DNA of 64,000 nucleotides from Crossiella equi (GTDB lineage Bacteria; Actinomycetota; Actinomycetes; Mycobacteriales; Pseudonocardiaceae): NCBI RefSeq assembly GCF_017876755.1, contig NZ_JAGIOO010000001.1, positions 8,045,786 to 8,109,785 of the forward strand, read 5' to 3'. Shown piece by piece: positions 43,914 to 51,767 of this stretch (position 1 is its first letter; each line of letters starts with the position of its first letter). The notes under the pieces were generated by a model. It saw only the letters and a program-made list of their open reading frames with translations, ran no database searches and was not told where the DNA came from. The position numbers and the translations under genes were made by a program.

Positions 43914-44374
43914 GACGAGTTGTGGCCACCGCCGCGGTGGTGCTGCTGACCGGGTTCGGCACGGGCGGGCCCGCGGTCGCGGACACCGGGCTGGCCTCGG
44001 CCTCGCCCTCGGCGGGCAGCCGGGTGGCGGTCGCGCCCAAGGTCGTGCGGCTGACGTTCACCCAGCCCGTGGTCGGCGGCCACCGGTACCGGGTCGAGGT
44101 CACCGGGCCGGACGGGGCGAACTGGGCCGAGGACCTGGTCGGGGTGGACGAGAACGTCGTCACCGCACCGCTGCGCCCCCTGCGGCCCACCGGGGAGTAC
44201 CTCGTGCGGTACCAGGTCGAGCCGGGCGGGCGGCAGCCGCTGACGGGCGAGTACCGCTTCGCCTTGGCCCCGGCCGTGACCGAGGACCTGCCGGGCTGGC
44301 TGTGGCCCGCGGGCCTGGTCCTGCTGCTCGGCGTGGGTGCCGCCGTGCTCCTGCCCCGGACCGCCCGCCGCTGA
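43910..44374 (+). CDS. CopC-domain exported membrane protein
   Basis: 154 residues from a GTG overlapping the YcnI stop. A signal peptide, CopC domain (SASPSAGSRVAVAPKVVRLTF, YRVEVTGPDGANWAEDLVG, EYLVRYQVEPGGRQPL) and a C-terminal helix (GWLWPAGLVLLLGVGAAVLL). The mature end appears to be DTGLASAS, without the copper-ligand His. Similar to the protein at 33022, suggesting a duplication. Confidence 0.8.
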   Translation: MRRVVATAAVVLLTGFGTGGPAVADTGLASASPSAGSRVAVAPKVVRLTFTQPVVGGHRYRVEVTGPDGANWAEDLVGVDENVVTAPLRPLRPTGEYLVRYQVEPGGRQPLTGEYRFALAPAVTEDLPGWLWPAGLVLLLGVGAAVLLPRTARR

Positions 44375-44436
44375 CGGGAAACGCCGAAGGGCCCCCGGCG
44401 AGGCGGATTCTCGGGGGCCTCGCAACACCTGATGGC

Positions 44437-45816
44437 CTATGTGGTCGTCAGTAGATCACGCAGACGCTCGGCTGGGGTTGCCCAGCCGAGCGTTTTGCGT
44501 GGGCGGCCGTTGAGCTGCTGGGCGACGTGCTCCAGGTCCGCGGCGCTGTGCACGGACAGGTCGGTGCCTTTCGGGAAGTACTGGCGCAGCAGGCCGTTGG
44601 TGTTCTCACTCGACCCGCGCTGCCAGGGCGAGTGCGGGTCGCAGAAGTAGACCGGCACCCCGGTGGCCACGGTGAACTGCTTGTGCGCGGCCATCTCACA
44701 ACCCTGGTCCCAGGTCAGCGAGCCACGCAGATGCCCGGGCAGGGTCGCGATCAGGGGCACGAGCACGTCGCGGACCTCTCCGGCGGTGTGCCCGCCAGAC
44801 AGGTGCCCGAGCAGGACGTAGCGGGTGGAACGCTCGACCAGGGTCACGATCGCGGAGGTGTTGCCGGTGCCCATGATCAGGTCGCCTTCCCAGTGACCGG
44901 GCACGGCCCGGTCCTCGACCTCGGCGGGCCGTTCGGAGATCATGACCATCTCCTCAACGAACCGCGGTGTGCGCTGATCCTGTCGGCGGTGTGGTGTGCG
45001 GCGGGTGCGCCCGGTGCGCAGCGCGAGGGCGAGCTCACGCCGCAGCCCGCCCCGGGCCTGGACATAGATCGCCTGGTAGATCGTCTCCGGACTCACCCGC
45101 ATGTCCTCATCGTCGGGGAACTCGATGGCCAGAGCGTGACAGATCTGCTCGGGGGACCAGCGCTGCCGCAGCTTGCCGGTGACGTAGTCACGCAGTGGCC
45201 CGATCGGGGCGAGCTTGGACTCCTGGGGGCGCGCACGGCTTTTCGCCCATGCCCGCTGTGCCCGGTGCGGCTGGTAGAGGCCCTCGACCGACCGGGCGTC
45301 GATCTCACGTTTGACCGTGGAGGCTGGCCGGCCCAGCGCCCGCCCGATCGCCCGCAATGACTGGCCCTGACGGTGCAGGTCGGCGATCAGCTCCCGATCT
45401 GTCACGGTGAGGAACCGGGGATGCAGCTCGGCCTCGACCGCCGCGACAGACGGCCCTGGCATGGCGGCAGTGGTGCTCACGCCCGAGGTGTAGTCGATCC
45501 GGCGCCCATCCGGGTACAGGCGCGCGTTGCCGAGTTTCCGGACACCCCGGTCCCAGTCTTTCGCGGTGCGCTCGTGCACTCCCACCCCGGCCGCGGCATC
45601 CCGTCGCCGCACTCCGGCCGCCCGGAGCCTGTCGTACTCCGTCCGGCCCGGATGCCCGGTCGTGCCTGTCTTCCCTCGACCGTGCACACCGGCTTTCCGC
45701 GCCCACCCGAACGCGGTGTTCGGGTTCACCCCGACCGCTCTGGCGGCACCGGAGATGCTGCCGTTCTCCCGGTCCAGTGCTTGGAAGAACCTTGCCCTCA
45801 ACTCCTCTGACAGCAC
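44437..45816 (-). CDS. IS30-family transposase
   Basis: 459 residues from a GTG. An N-terminal HTH (SISGAARAVGVNPNTAFGWARKAG) and a second HTH (DRELIADLHRQGQSLRAIGRALGRPASTVKREI) precede a DDE integrase core. Catalytic residues lie in HWEGDLIMG, LTWDQGCEM and the SPWQRGSSENTNGLLRQYFP signature. The gene is undamaged. Confidence 0.94.
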   Translation of the reverse strand: MLSEELRARFFQALDRENGSISGAARAVGVNPNTAFGWARKAGVHGRGKTGTTGHPGRTEYDRLRAAGVRRRDAAAGVGVHERTAKDWDRGVRKLGNARLYPDGRRIDYTSGVSTTAAMPGPSVAAVEAELHPRFLTVTDRELIADLHRQGQSLRAIGRALGRPASTVKREIDARSVEGLYQPHRAQRAWAKSRARPQESKLAPIGPLRDYVTGKLRQRWSPEQICHALAIEFPDDEDMRVSPETIYQAIYVQARGGLRRELALALRTGRTRRTPHRRQDQRTPRFVEEMVMISERPAEVEDRAVPGHWEGDLIMGTGNTSAIVTLVERSTRYVLLGHLSGGHTAGEVRDVLVPLIATLPGHLRGSLTWDQGCEMAAHKQFTVATGVPVYFCDPHSPWQRGSSENTNGLLRQYFPKGTDLSVHSAADLEHVAQQLNGRPRKTLGWATPAERLRDLLTTT

Positions 45817-45819
45817 GAT

Positions 45820-45854
45820 CCCCGCAACTCCCTGAAATCCAGGGTGTTGCGGGG
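45820..45854. repeat. Hairpin at the right end of IS30
   Basis: CCCCGCAACTCCCTG and its complement form a 15-bp stem with one mismatch and a five-base loop, just upstream of the transposase start. It overlaps the right inverted repeat. Such hairpins can mask the start from transcripts entering from outside. Confidence 0.55.
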
Positions 45855-45896
45855 ATCGCTAGAACCCGCCCGACTCCGCCGGGGGCCCTTGTCACG

Positions 45897-46511
45897 TCAG
45901 CAGTTCGCCTTCACCTGCTCGGCGCGCAGGTCCCACGGCTGGCCCTTGATCTGGCCGGTGGCCTGCCCACTGACATACCAGTAGTAGTGGCCGTAGTAGC
46001 GCTTGCCGAAGTGCAGCTCCCAGGTGCCGTTGACCTGCGCCTGCTGCTTGGTCGCGTAGATCATCACCCGGGACTTCTTGCCCACGTCCTGCCGGAGCTC
46101 GTCCGCGGTGGTCTCCTGCATGGACCACTCGCGCTGGTAGCTGGTCTTGACCGAGGTCTCGAAGACCTGCTTGACCTTCACCGTGGCGCTGAGCTCAACG
46201 CCGAAGGTGTTGCGGGTACCGCTGGAGGCCTCGTAGCGGACCACCCTGGTCTGGTTGAAGTTGGTGCAGTTGGTCGAGCTGCCCGCCAGCTGCCGCTGTC
46301 CCCAGAACAAGGTCATGTTGCCGCTGGGGCGGAACTCGCAGAGGTCGGTCCGGTTGCGGTCGCACTCCCCGAGCAGCTGCCCGCCGCCCGGCGAGCCCTC
46401 GTGCGTGGCCGAGGCGGTGCCGGGCAGCACCGCCATGGCCAGTCCCGCCGCCAGCACCGCCGCGACGACCCCGCCGGTTCTCCTGCCCAGTGCGCGCATG
46501 TGCTTCCCCAT
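45897..46511 (-). CDS. Secreted protein resembling aerolysin/ETX-MTX2 beta-pore-formers
   Basis: 204 residues. A long signal peptide (to about residue 36) is followed by alternating polar/hydrophobic strands (TFGVELSATVKVKQVFETSV, then TSYQREWSMQETTADELRQ, and KKSRVMIYATKQQAQVNGTW). This is the pattern of the membrane-inserting hairpin and flanking strands in aerolysin-type toxins. Cys in GECDRN, DLCEF, TNCTN and the last residue may pair. The assignment is by pattern and needs structure prediction. The start lies one base from the upstream stop, so it is co-expressed with the crystallin-like protein. Confidence 0.6.
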   Translation of the reverse strand: MGKHMRALGRRTGGVVAAVLAAGLAMAVLPGTASATHEGSPGGGQLLGECDRNRTDLCEFRPSGNMTLFWGQRQLAGSSTNCTNFNQTRVVRYEASSGTRNTFGVELSATVKVKQVFETSVKTSYQREWSMQETTADELRQDVGKKSRVMIYATKQQAQVNGTWELHFGKRYYGHYYWYVSGQATGQIKGQPWDLRAEQVKANC

Positions 46512-46512
46512 C

Positions 46513-46950
46513 TCAGCTCAGACCGACGGTGACGGTGCGGTCGTTGAAGTTGCCCAGCTCGGAGACGTTGCCCCGGTGCGGGCCCTGGCGGGTGCCGTCC
46601 TCGGCGTAGAGCCACACCCAGCAGGTGCTCCAGCCCTGCACGGAGCTGATCGAGTTGCGCCACCCGCCGCCGAGGCTGATGAAGTGGTCGACCACGTTGT
46701 TCTTCGGGCAGGGCCGCGACACCCAGATGGTCAGGGAGTCACCCCGGAAGTCCTGCCCGGTGAACACCCGGGCGCCGATGACGTCGTTGGGGCCGCGGAC
46801 GGCGTCCGGCCCGCTGCAGCTGTACCTGTTGGTGGTCATCGAGAAGTCGCAGTGCCCGGCCGCGGCGGCCGTGCCCGAGGGCACCAGGGCCAGCGCCGCC
46901 GCGGTCGCCGCGGCGACCGCCGACACCCTGCGCAGGATTCTGACTCTCAC
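46513..46950 (-). CDS. Secreted beta-gamma-crystallin / inhibitor I36-like protein
   Basis: 145 residues from a GTG with GAAGGA upstream; the longer frame to 47061 lacks protein character before this. A signal peptide (AVAAATAAALALVPSGTAAA) is followed by two crystallin-like motifs (VFTGQDFRGDSLTIWV..., WRNSISSVQGWSTCWVWLYAEDG, LGNFNDRTVTVGL). It matches the peptidase inhibitor family I36 (SMPI) fold. It is the first gene of a two-gene secreted-protein operon. Confidence 0.72.
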   Translation of the reverse strand: MRVRILRRVSAVAAATAAALALVPSGTAAAAGHCDFSMTTNRYSCSGPDAVRGPNDVIGARVFTGQDFRGDSLTIWVSRPCPKNNVVDHFISLGGGWRNSISSVQGWSTCWVWLYAEDGTRQGPHRGNVSELGNFNDRTVTVGLS

Positions 46951-47073
46951 TGAGGGATTTCCTTCCGTAGCCCGAAAGAGCGGGTTGGGAAAAATGTAAA
47001 GCGCCCAGCGGGAGGGGTCCATCAGAAAAATGCGCAAGAATGGCGAAGGGAATTGCTCCACCAGGGTGGTCCG

Positions 47074-47691
47074 CTATCGCTGGAGAGTGGTCACCACGAC
47101 CGCCGCGGTGAGCACCTGGGCGCCCCGCCCGGTGGTCGGGTCGCAGCCGGTGATCTCGGCGATGCGGCGCAGCCGGTAGTCCAGGGTGCTGCGGTGGATG
47201 TAGAGCAGGCGCGCGAGCCGGTTGCGGTTGTAGTCGGCGCGCACCAGGCCCAGCAGGGTCTCCCACAGCACCTCGTGCGCGCGCAGCGGCTGGACCACCG
47301 CGGCCAGGCAGGCGGCCACCTGCTGGTCGCGGACCGCCGCGTACTCCACCAGCACGTCGGCCACGCGGTACACCCCGTGCGGGCGCTGCCCGGCCGCCAC
47401 CAGGCGCAGCACCTCGGCGGCCTCGCGCACGCCGTCGGTGAGCTGGTCGGCCGGGCGCCGGGCCAGGGCCAGCCAGCCGCGCTCGCCCAGGGCCCCGGCG
47501 AGCTCCTGGTGCACCCGCACGCCCTCGTCGGCCTCGTCCGGAACGAGCAGCAGCTGGCCGAGCGGGTGCCCGCTCTCCAGCGTGCCCGGCCGGTCCAGGG
47601 CGAGCCGCACGGGCGGCCGCACCAGCGCGAGGAGGTAGTGCGAGGCGAGCGCGGGCGCGCACGGGGAAAGGGCAGTGTCGACATGGGTCAC
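47074..47691 (-). CDS. PucR/CdaR-type regulator consisting of the C-terminal part only
   Basis: 205 residues. The C-terminus carries the PucR HTH_30 helix-turn-helix (LVRADYNRNRLARLLYIHRSTLDYRLRRIAEITG). The preceding 130 residues resemble only a partial GGDEF-like CdaR domain; the N-terminal sensory domain found in the neighbour at 47926 is missing. It is divergent from that neighbour. Confidence 0.75.
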   Translation of the reverse strand: MTHVDTALSPCAPALASHYLLALVRPPVRLALDRPGTLESGHPLGQLLLVPDEADEGVRVHQELAGALGERGWLALARRPADQLTDGVREAAEVLRLVAAGQRPHGVYRVADVLVEYAAVRDQQVAACLAAVVQPLRAHEVLWETLLGLVRADYNRNRLARLLYIHRSTLDYRLRRIAEITGCDPTTGRGAQVLTAAVVVTTLQR

Positions 47692-47925
47692 CGAATTCGA
47701 CCATCCTGTCCGCGATGTGAGGAAAGGCCAGGAGAATGCGATGATCTTAATGTTCCGGCCAGTGCGGTTTCAAGTGCGGCGGAAAATGCAATTACCGGTC
47801 GCCATTCCGCAACGGCGCCTTCCCGACGCGGTCGAGCTGCGGTTTCCCCCCGGCCCTTCCCGGGCCTGTCCCGCTACGGCGGAGGACCGGCACGGCGCGC
47901 GGGACCGGCATGGCACAGTGGCGCC

Positions 47926-49110
47926 GTGACGGAGCAGTGGGAGCGGGCCGGTGAGGCGGTGGCCGAGATCGGGGCCCGGCTGCTGGACCGTGCCGAGGAG
48001 ATCGCCGCCGGGATGACCGAGCGGGTGCGCGAGGGCGTCCCGGCCTACCGCACCGACAAGGTGGTCACCGCCGCCACCCTGCGCGCCACCTGCCACAGCC
48101 ACGTGCTCGCCATCTACGGCGCGGTCGGCCGCCGCGTCGACGTGGGCACCAGCGAGTCCTACGAGAACGGCAAGCTCCGGGCCCGTGCCGGGATGCCGCT
48201 GCCCGAGGTGATGGCCGCCTACCGCATCTGCGCCCACCACCTCTGGGAGCAGCTGGCCGCCGCCGTGGCCGAGGCGGGGGCCCCCGGCCCCGTGCTGATG
48301 CGGGCCGCCGCGGACATCTGGCAGGTGCTGGACGTCTTCACCGAGGCCATGTCCGCCGGGTACCGGGACGAGGTCACCGAGCAGGTGCTCGGGCAGGAGC
48401 GGCGCCGCGCGGCCGTGGTGCAGGCGCTGCTGGAGGGCGGGCTCACCGAGGGCGGGGACCTGTGGGCGGCCGCGGACGTGCTGCGGCTGCCGCACACCGG
48501 CCCGTACGTGGTGCTGGCCGCCGCGGTCGGGCAGCTGGGCGACACCGGGCTGCCGCGGGTTGAGTCGCGGCTGCGGGCCGCGGGCATCCCGTCGGTGTGG
48601 CACCTGCAACCGGAGGAGCACCTCGGGGTAGCCGCACTGGCCCGGCCCGCGGCGCAGCTGCCCCAGCTGATCGACCTGCTCGACACCGCGGCCGGGGTCG
48701 GCGTCAGCCCGTCCTACCAGGAGCTGCCCGAGACCCCGCAGGCCTTGGCACTGGCCCGGATCGCCTTGCGCGCGGCCATTCCCGGCCAGCCGGTGGTGGT
48801 CTTCGACGAGCAGCCGCTGGCCGTGGTGTCGGTGGCCGCCCCGGAGGTGCTGCGCCGGGTCACCGGCCGGGTGCTGGCCGGGCTGGACGGTCTGCCCGAC
48901 CGCGACCGCGAGCTGCTGCTGGAGACCTTCCTGGCGTGGCTGGACAGCGGCTCGGCCAACGAGGCGGCCACCGCGCTCTTCTGCCACCCCAACACCGTCC
49001 GCTACCGCCTGCGCCGCCTGGAGGAGCACACCGGCCGGGACCTGGCCGTGCCGCGCGATGTGGTGGAGCTGGGCCTGGCCGTGGAGGCCGACCGCCGCGC
49101 CCGCCGGTGA
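47926..49110 (+). CDS. PucR-family regulator, full length
   Basis: 394 residues from a GTG. The N-terminal helical RsbRD-like domain (AEIGARLLDRAEEIAAGMTERV ... MPLPEVMAAYRICAHHLWEQL) precedes a CdaR GGDEF-like middle domain and a C-terminal HTH_30 (LDSGSANEAATALFCHPNTVRYRLRRLEEHTGR). It is convergent with the P450 gene. Probably a cluster regulator. Confidence 0.85.
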   Translation: MTEQWERAGEAVAEIGARLLDRAEEIAAGMTERVREGVPAYRTDKVVTAATLRATCHSHVLAIYGAVGRRVDVGTSESYENGKLRARAGMPLPEVMAAYRICAHHLWEQLAAAVAEAGAPGPVLMRAAADIWQVLDVFTEAMSAGYRDEVTEQVLGQERRRAAVVQALLEGGLTEGGDLWAAADVLRLPHTGPYVVLAAAVGQLGDTGLPRVESRLRAAGIPSVWHLQPEEHLGVAALARPAAQLPQLIDLLDTAAGVGVSPSYQELPETPQALALARIALRAAIPGQPVVVFDEQPLAVVSVAAPEVLRRVTGRVLAGLDGLPDRDRELLLETFLAWLDSGSANEAATALFCHPNTVRYRLRRLEEHTGRDLAVPRDVVELGLAVEADRRARR

Positions 49111-49149
49111 CCGGGGGACCGAACCCGCCTCGCCGATCCCACCGGAAAG

Positions 49150-49184
49150 CCCCGGGCACGCGCGGGAGAGGCGCGTGCCCGGGG
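49150..49184. terminator. Bidirectional terminator between pucR and P450
   Basis: CCCCGGGCACGCGC, a seven-base loop and the exact complement form a 14-bp stem 40 bases from either stop codon of the convergent genes. Confidence 0.8.
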
Positions 49185-49226
49185 CGGCGGGGCGGTTCCC
49201 GGCGGTGGCGGGCCGGGGACCTGCCG

Positions 49227-50585
49227 TCAGCTCGTGGCGGCCGGGGCCCGGCGTTCGGCGGGCTTGCGGGCGGCCAGCCGCAGGTGCAGCGGCTGGGGGT
49301 GCAGCACGGCACCGGCGAAGGGCTTCACCGGGGCGTCGCCCTCCTTGGTGAAGGACCAGTGCTGCATGAAGCTCGCCAGGGCCAGGGTGACCGACATGAT
49401 CGCGAAGTTGTCGCCGATGCACTTGCGCGAGCCGGAGCCGAACGGGATGAACACGGTGCGCGGGTGGGTCGGGTTGAGCCAGCGGTCCGGGTTGAAGGCC
49501 AGGGGGTCCGGGAAGAACCTCGGGTCGCGCTGCATCGCGGCGAAGCTGTAGATGAAGTTGGTGCCCGTCGGGAAGTCGTTGCCGCCCAACGTGACCGGGG
49601 CGATCGAGCGGCGGGTCTGGAACCACACCGGGCAGTACAGCCGCAGGGTCTCGGTCAGCGCGCGGGAGAGCTTGGGCAGGGAGCGGAGGTCGTCGATGGT
49701 CGGCGGCCTGCCCTGGAGCACCTCGGCGACCTCCTCGGCGATCTCCCGCTCCAGCGCCGGTTCGGTGGTCATCGCGTAGAGGAACCAGGACATCGTGGTC
49801 GCCGTGGTCTCCGCGCCCGCCATGAGGAAGGTGAGCACCTGGTCCACCAGCAGCTCGTGGTCGAGCTCGCCGCCGTGCTCGTCGCGCGCGGCGACCAGCA
49901 GGGCCATCAGGTCGCCGTCGGTGCCGCCCTCGGCCAGGTACTGGGTGACGACGTCGCCGACGGCGGCGCGGATGGTGGTCTGGGCGCGCTGGAAGCGGCG
50001 GTTGGCCGGGAACGGCAGCTTGTTCAGGAAGTCCGCGGGCATCACGGTCTGCCGCAGGATGCCCTTGAGGAACTCCGGCAGCACGTCGGCGACCTTGGCC
50101 GAGACGTTGTCGTAGTCCTCCGAGGAGAAGATCGTTTTCGAGATCAGCTTCATGGTCATCTGCTGGAGCTCGGTGTACAGGTCGAGCACCTGCCCGTCCC
50201 GGTAGCCGCCGATGTGCCGGTCCGCGGTCTCGGAGATGAACTCCGCGTACTGCTTGAGCGCGGTCTGGCTGAACGCGGGCTGGAGCATCCGGCGCTGCCT
50301 GCGGTGCTCGGCCTTGGCACAGGTCATCAGGCCGTTGCCCAGGAACAGCTTGACGTTCTCGAACAGCTTGCCCTTGTCGTAGCTGTCGCTGTCGGCGGTG
50401 AGCACCTGGTTCAGCAGGTCCCCGTTGTTGATCAGGTAGTACGGCTGGCCGCCGATGGCGATCTCCACGATGTCGGCCAGCGGGGTCAGCGTCTCCAGGT
50501 AGGCGAGCCGCCCCTTCGCCAGCGACACCACGTTGCCCAGGACGGGGAGCCGGTGGGGTGCCTTGACGATCGTCGCGTTTGCCAT
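49227..50585 (-). CDS. Cytochrome P450
   Basis: 452 residues from the ATG at 50585 (GAGGAG seven bases upstream). I-helix AGAETTATTMSW, K-helix ETLR, meander FNPDRW and the haem loop FIPFGSGSRKCIGDNFA with the Cys thiolate are all present. The N-terminal HRLPVLGNVVSLAKGRL and overall style resemble actinomycete P450s that oxidise terpenes such as the pentalenene oxygenase group. Lying beside a terpene synthase, it probably oxidises the cluster terpene. An ACGTA direct repeat lies in its promoter. Confidence 0.9.
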   Translation of the reverse strand: MANATIVKAPHRLPVLGNVVSLAKGRLAYLETLTPLADIVEIAIGGQPYYLINNGDLLNQVLTADSDSYDKGKLFENVKLFLGNGLMTCAKAEHRRQRRMLQPAFSQTALKQYAEFISETADRHIGGYRDGQVLDLYTELQQMTMKLISKTIFSSEDYDNVSAKVADVLPEFLKGILRQTVMPADFLNKLPFPANRRFQRAQTTIRAAVGDVVTQYLAEGGTDGDLMALLVAARDEHGGELDHELLVDQVLTFLMAGAETTATTMSWFLYAMTTEPALEREIAEEVAEVLQGRPPTIDDLRSLPKLSRALTETLRLYCPVWFQTRRSIAPVTLGGNDFPTGTNFIYSFAAMQRDPRFFPDPLAFNPDRWLNPTHPRTVFIPFGSGSRKCIGDNFAIMSVTLALASFMQHWSFTKEGDAPVKPFAGAVLHPQPLHLRLAARKPAERRAPAATS

Positions 50586-50747
50586 GCGTTGCTCCTCGTG
50601 ACCCGCGCGCCAGGTTTTCGTCGTTGAATTCCCGGGAAAGCCGGAATGGCTGGGATGTGTGACGATGTGTGCCTGGAACCGACGATAGAGCATGTCTGGT
50701 TGTGGTGGAACACCCCGAGTTCCCCACCAAATTCCTATTGGTGAAGT

Positions 50748-50763
50748 ACGTAGTCGCTACGTA
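50748..50763. promoter_or_regulatory. SARP-like direct repeat, ACGTA x2 at 11 bp
   Basis: TACGTAG, four bases, TACGTAG: two identical heptamers between the divergent P450 and PucR-like genes (163 and 44 bases from their starts). A TAGGAT element at 50795-50800 could be the rightward -10. The best example of the motif repeated at 30761, 32870 and 42509. Confidence 0.6.
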
Positions 50764-50806
50764 GTTCTCACGATGTTTTTCCGAAGTGGCTGGATAGGAT
50801 CCACGC

Positions 50807-51661
50807 ATGTCAGAGGTGACGCGGGATGTGGTCGGCGAGCACGTGGCCGAGTTGGGTCGAGCAATTGCTCCGAGAATCGGCGAGATCGTCGATGCGGTCG
50901 CGGAGCGGGTTCGGGCCGCCGTACCCGTCTACCGCTCGCTGACCACGGTCCGCGACGAGGAGCTGGCGGCCAGCGGCCGCAAGTTCATCCGGTTCGTGCT
51001 CGAGTCCCTCGGCACCGCGCACCCGTCCGCGCCCGACTCCCGCGCGGACGGGCGGCTGGCCGCCGAGGCCGGGATCCCCCTGCCCGCGGTGCTCGCGGCC
51101 TACCGCACGGCGGGGGAGTGCGTGTGGGAGCACGTGGCCCGGCACGCGGCGGCCCTGGGCCTGCCGGGCGGGGCCGCGCTGAGCGCGGGGGCCACCCTGT
51201 GGACGGCCCTGCACGTCTGCGTCCAGGAGGCGGCCTCGGGACACTGCGACGAGACGGCGGTGCGGGTCCGGGACGGGGAACAGCGCCGGGGTGCCCTGTT
51301 CGAGGCGCTGCTGGCCGACCGGTTCACCGACGGCGAGCTGGCCGACGTGGCCGAGGAGCTGCGCCTCCCGGCGCGCGGGGAGTACGTGGTGATCGCCGCG
51401 TTCACCCCGGGCATCGGCAGGCACGCCCTGCTGCGCGCGGAGGAGGCGTTGCAGGCGGCGGGCGCGGCCTCGGTGTGGCGGCTGCTGCCGGACCGGGAGA
51501 TCGGCGTGGCCTGCCTGTCCATCTCCGACATCCGGCAGCGCGAGCTGGCCGAGGTACTGGCCAACGTGTGCACCGGGCCGGTGGTGATGAGCAGGCCGTA
51601 CCGCGATCTGCTGAGCACCGGCGCGGAGCTGCGGGCGGTGATGGCGGCGGGCCCGGAATAG
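50807..51661 (+). CDS. PucR-like protein lacking the HTH domain
   Basis: 284 residues. The N-terminal helical domain (RIGEIVDAVAERVRAAVPVYR ... IPLPAVLAAYRTAGECVWEHV) closely parallels the regulator at 47926, and a GGDEF-like middle segment follows. The frame ends where the HTH_30 domain should begin. It may be a sensor that pairs with the HTH-only protein at 47074, or a decaying copy. The terpene synthase gene follows 106 bases downstream. Confidence 0.75.
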   Translation: MSEVTRDVVGEHVAELGRAIAPRIGEIVDAVAERVRAAVPVYRSLTTVRDEELAASGRKFIRFVLESLGTAHPSAPDSRADGRLAAEAGIPLPAVLAAYRTAGECVWEHVARHAAALGLPGGAALSAGATLWTALHVCVQEAASGHCDETAVRVRDGEQRRGALFEALLADRFTDGELADVAEELRLPARGEYVVIAAFTPGIGRHALLRAEEALQAAGAASVWRLLPDREIGVACLSISDIRQRELAEVLANVCTGPVVMSRPYRDLLSTGAELRAVMAAGPE

Positions 51662-51767
51662 GCCGTCCCGCCGAACAATGCGTATCCGGCTACGTACTCT
51701 GATCGATGTCGAAAGGGGTGTCCGACTGCAAGGCTGGAAGCCTCAGAAAGCTGTCGGAAGGACACTT

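Larger units (their letters stand above)
44402..45870 (-). mobile_element. IS30-family insertion sequence
   Basis: About 1.47 kb. The ends form 28-bp imperfect inverted repeats (22 matches): the left starts GGCGGATTCT and the right, inward, GGCGGGTTCT; both run to CGCAACACC. The 3-bp direct repeat CGA (44399-44401, 45871-45873) fits IS30 target duplication. It contains one intact transposase gene. Confidence 0.85.
44387..45890. terminator. Terminator hairpin split by the IS30 insertion
   Basis: AAGGGCCCCCGGCG at 44387-44400 and its exact complement at 45877-45890 flank the IS30 element. Removing the element and one copy of the CGA duplication restores a 14-bp stem with a four-base loop (ACTC). 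It lies between the convergent stops at 44374 and 45897, as expected for a bidirectional terminator. Confidence 0.8.

Noticed and set aside
47770-50808. Reverse open frame of 1012 codons
   Set aside because: Overlaps the PucR and P450 genes in the wrong frame; no recognisable motif.
51678-51767. Upstream extension of the terpene synthase
   Set aside because: The extra 30 residues are not conserved in type, and the GTG at 51768 has a good ribosome binding site.
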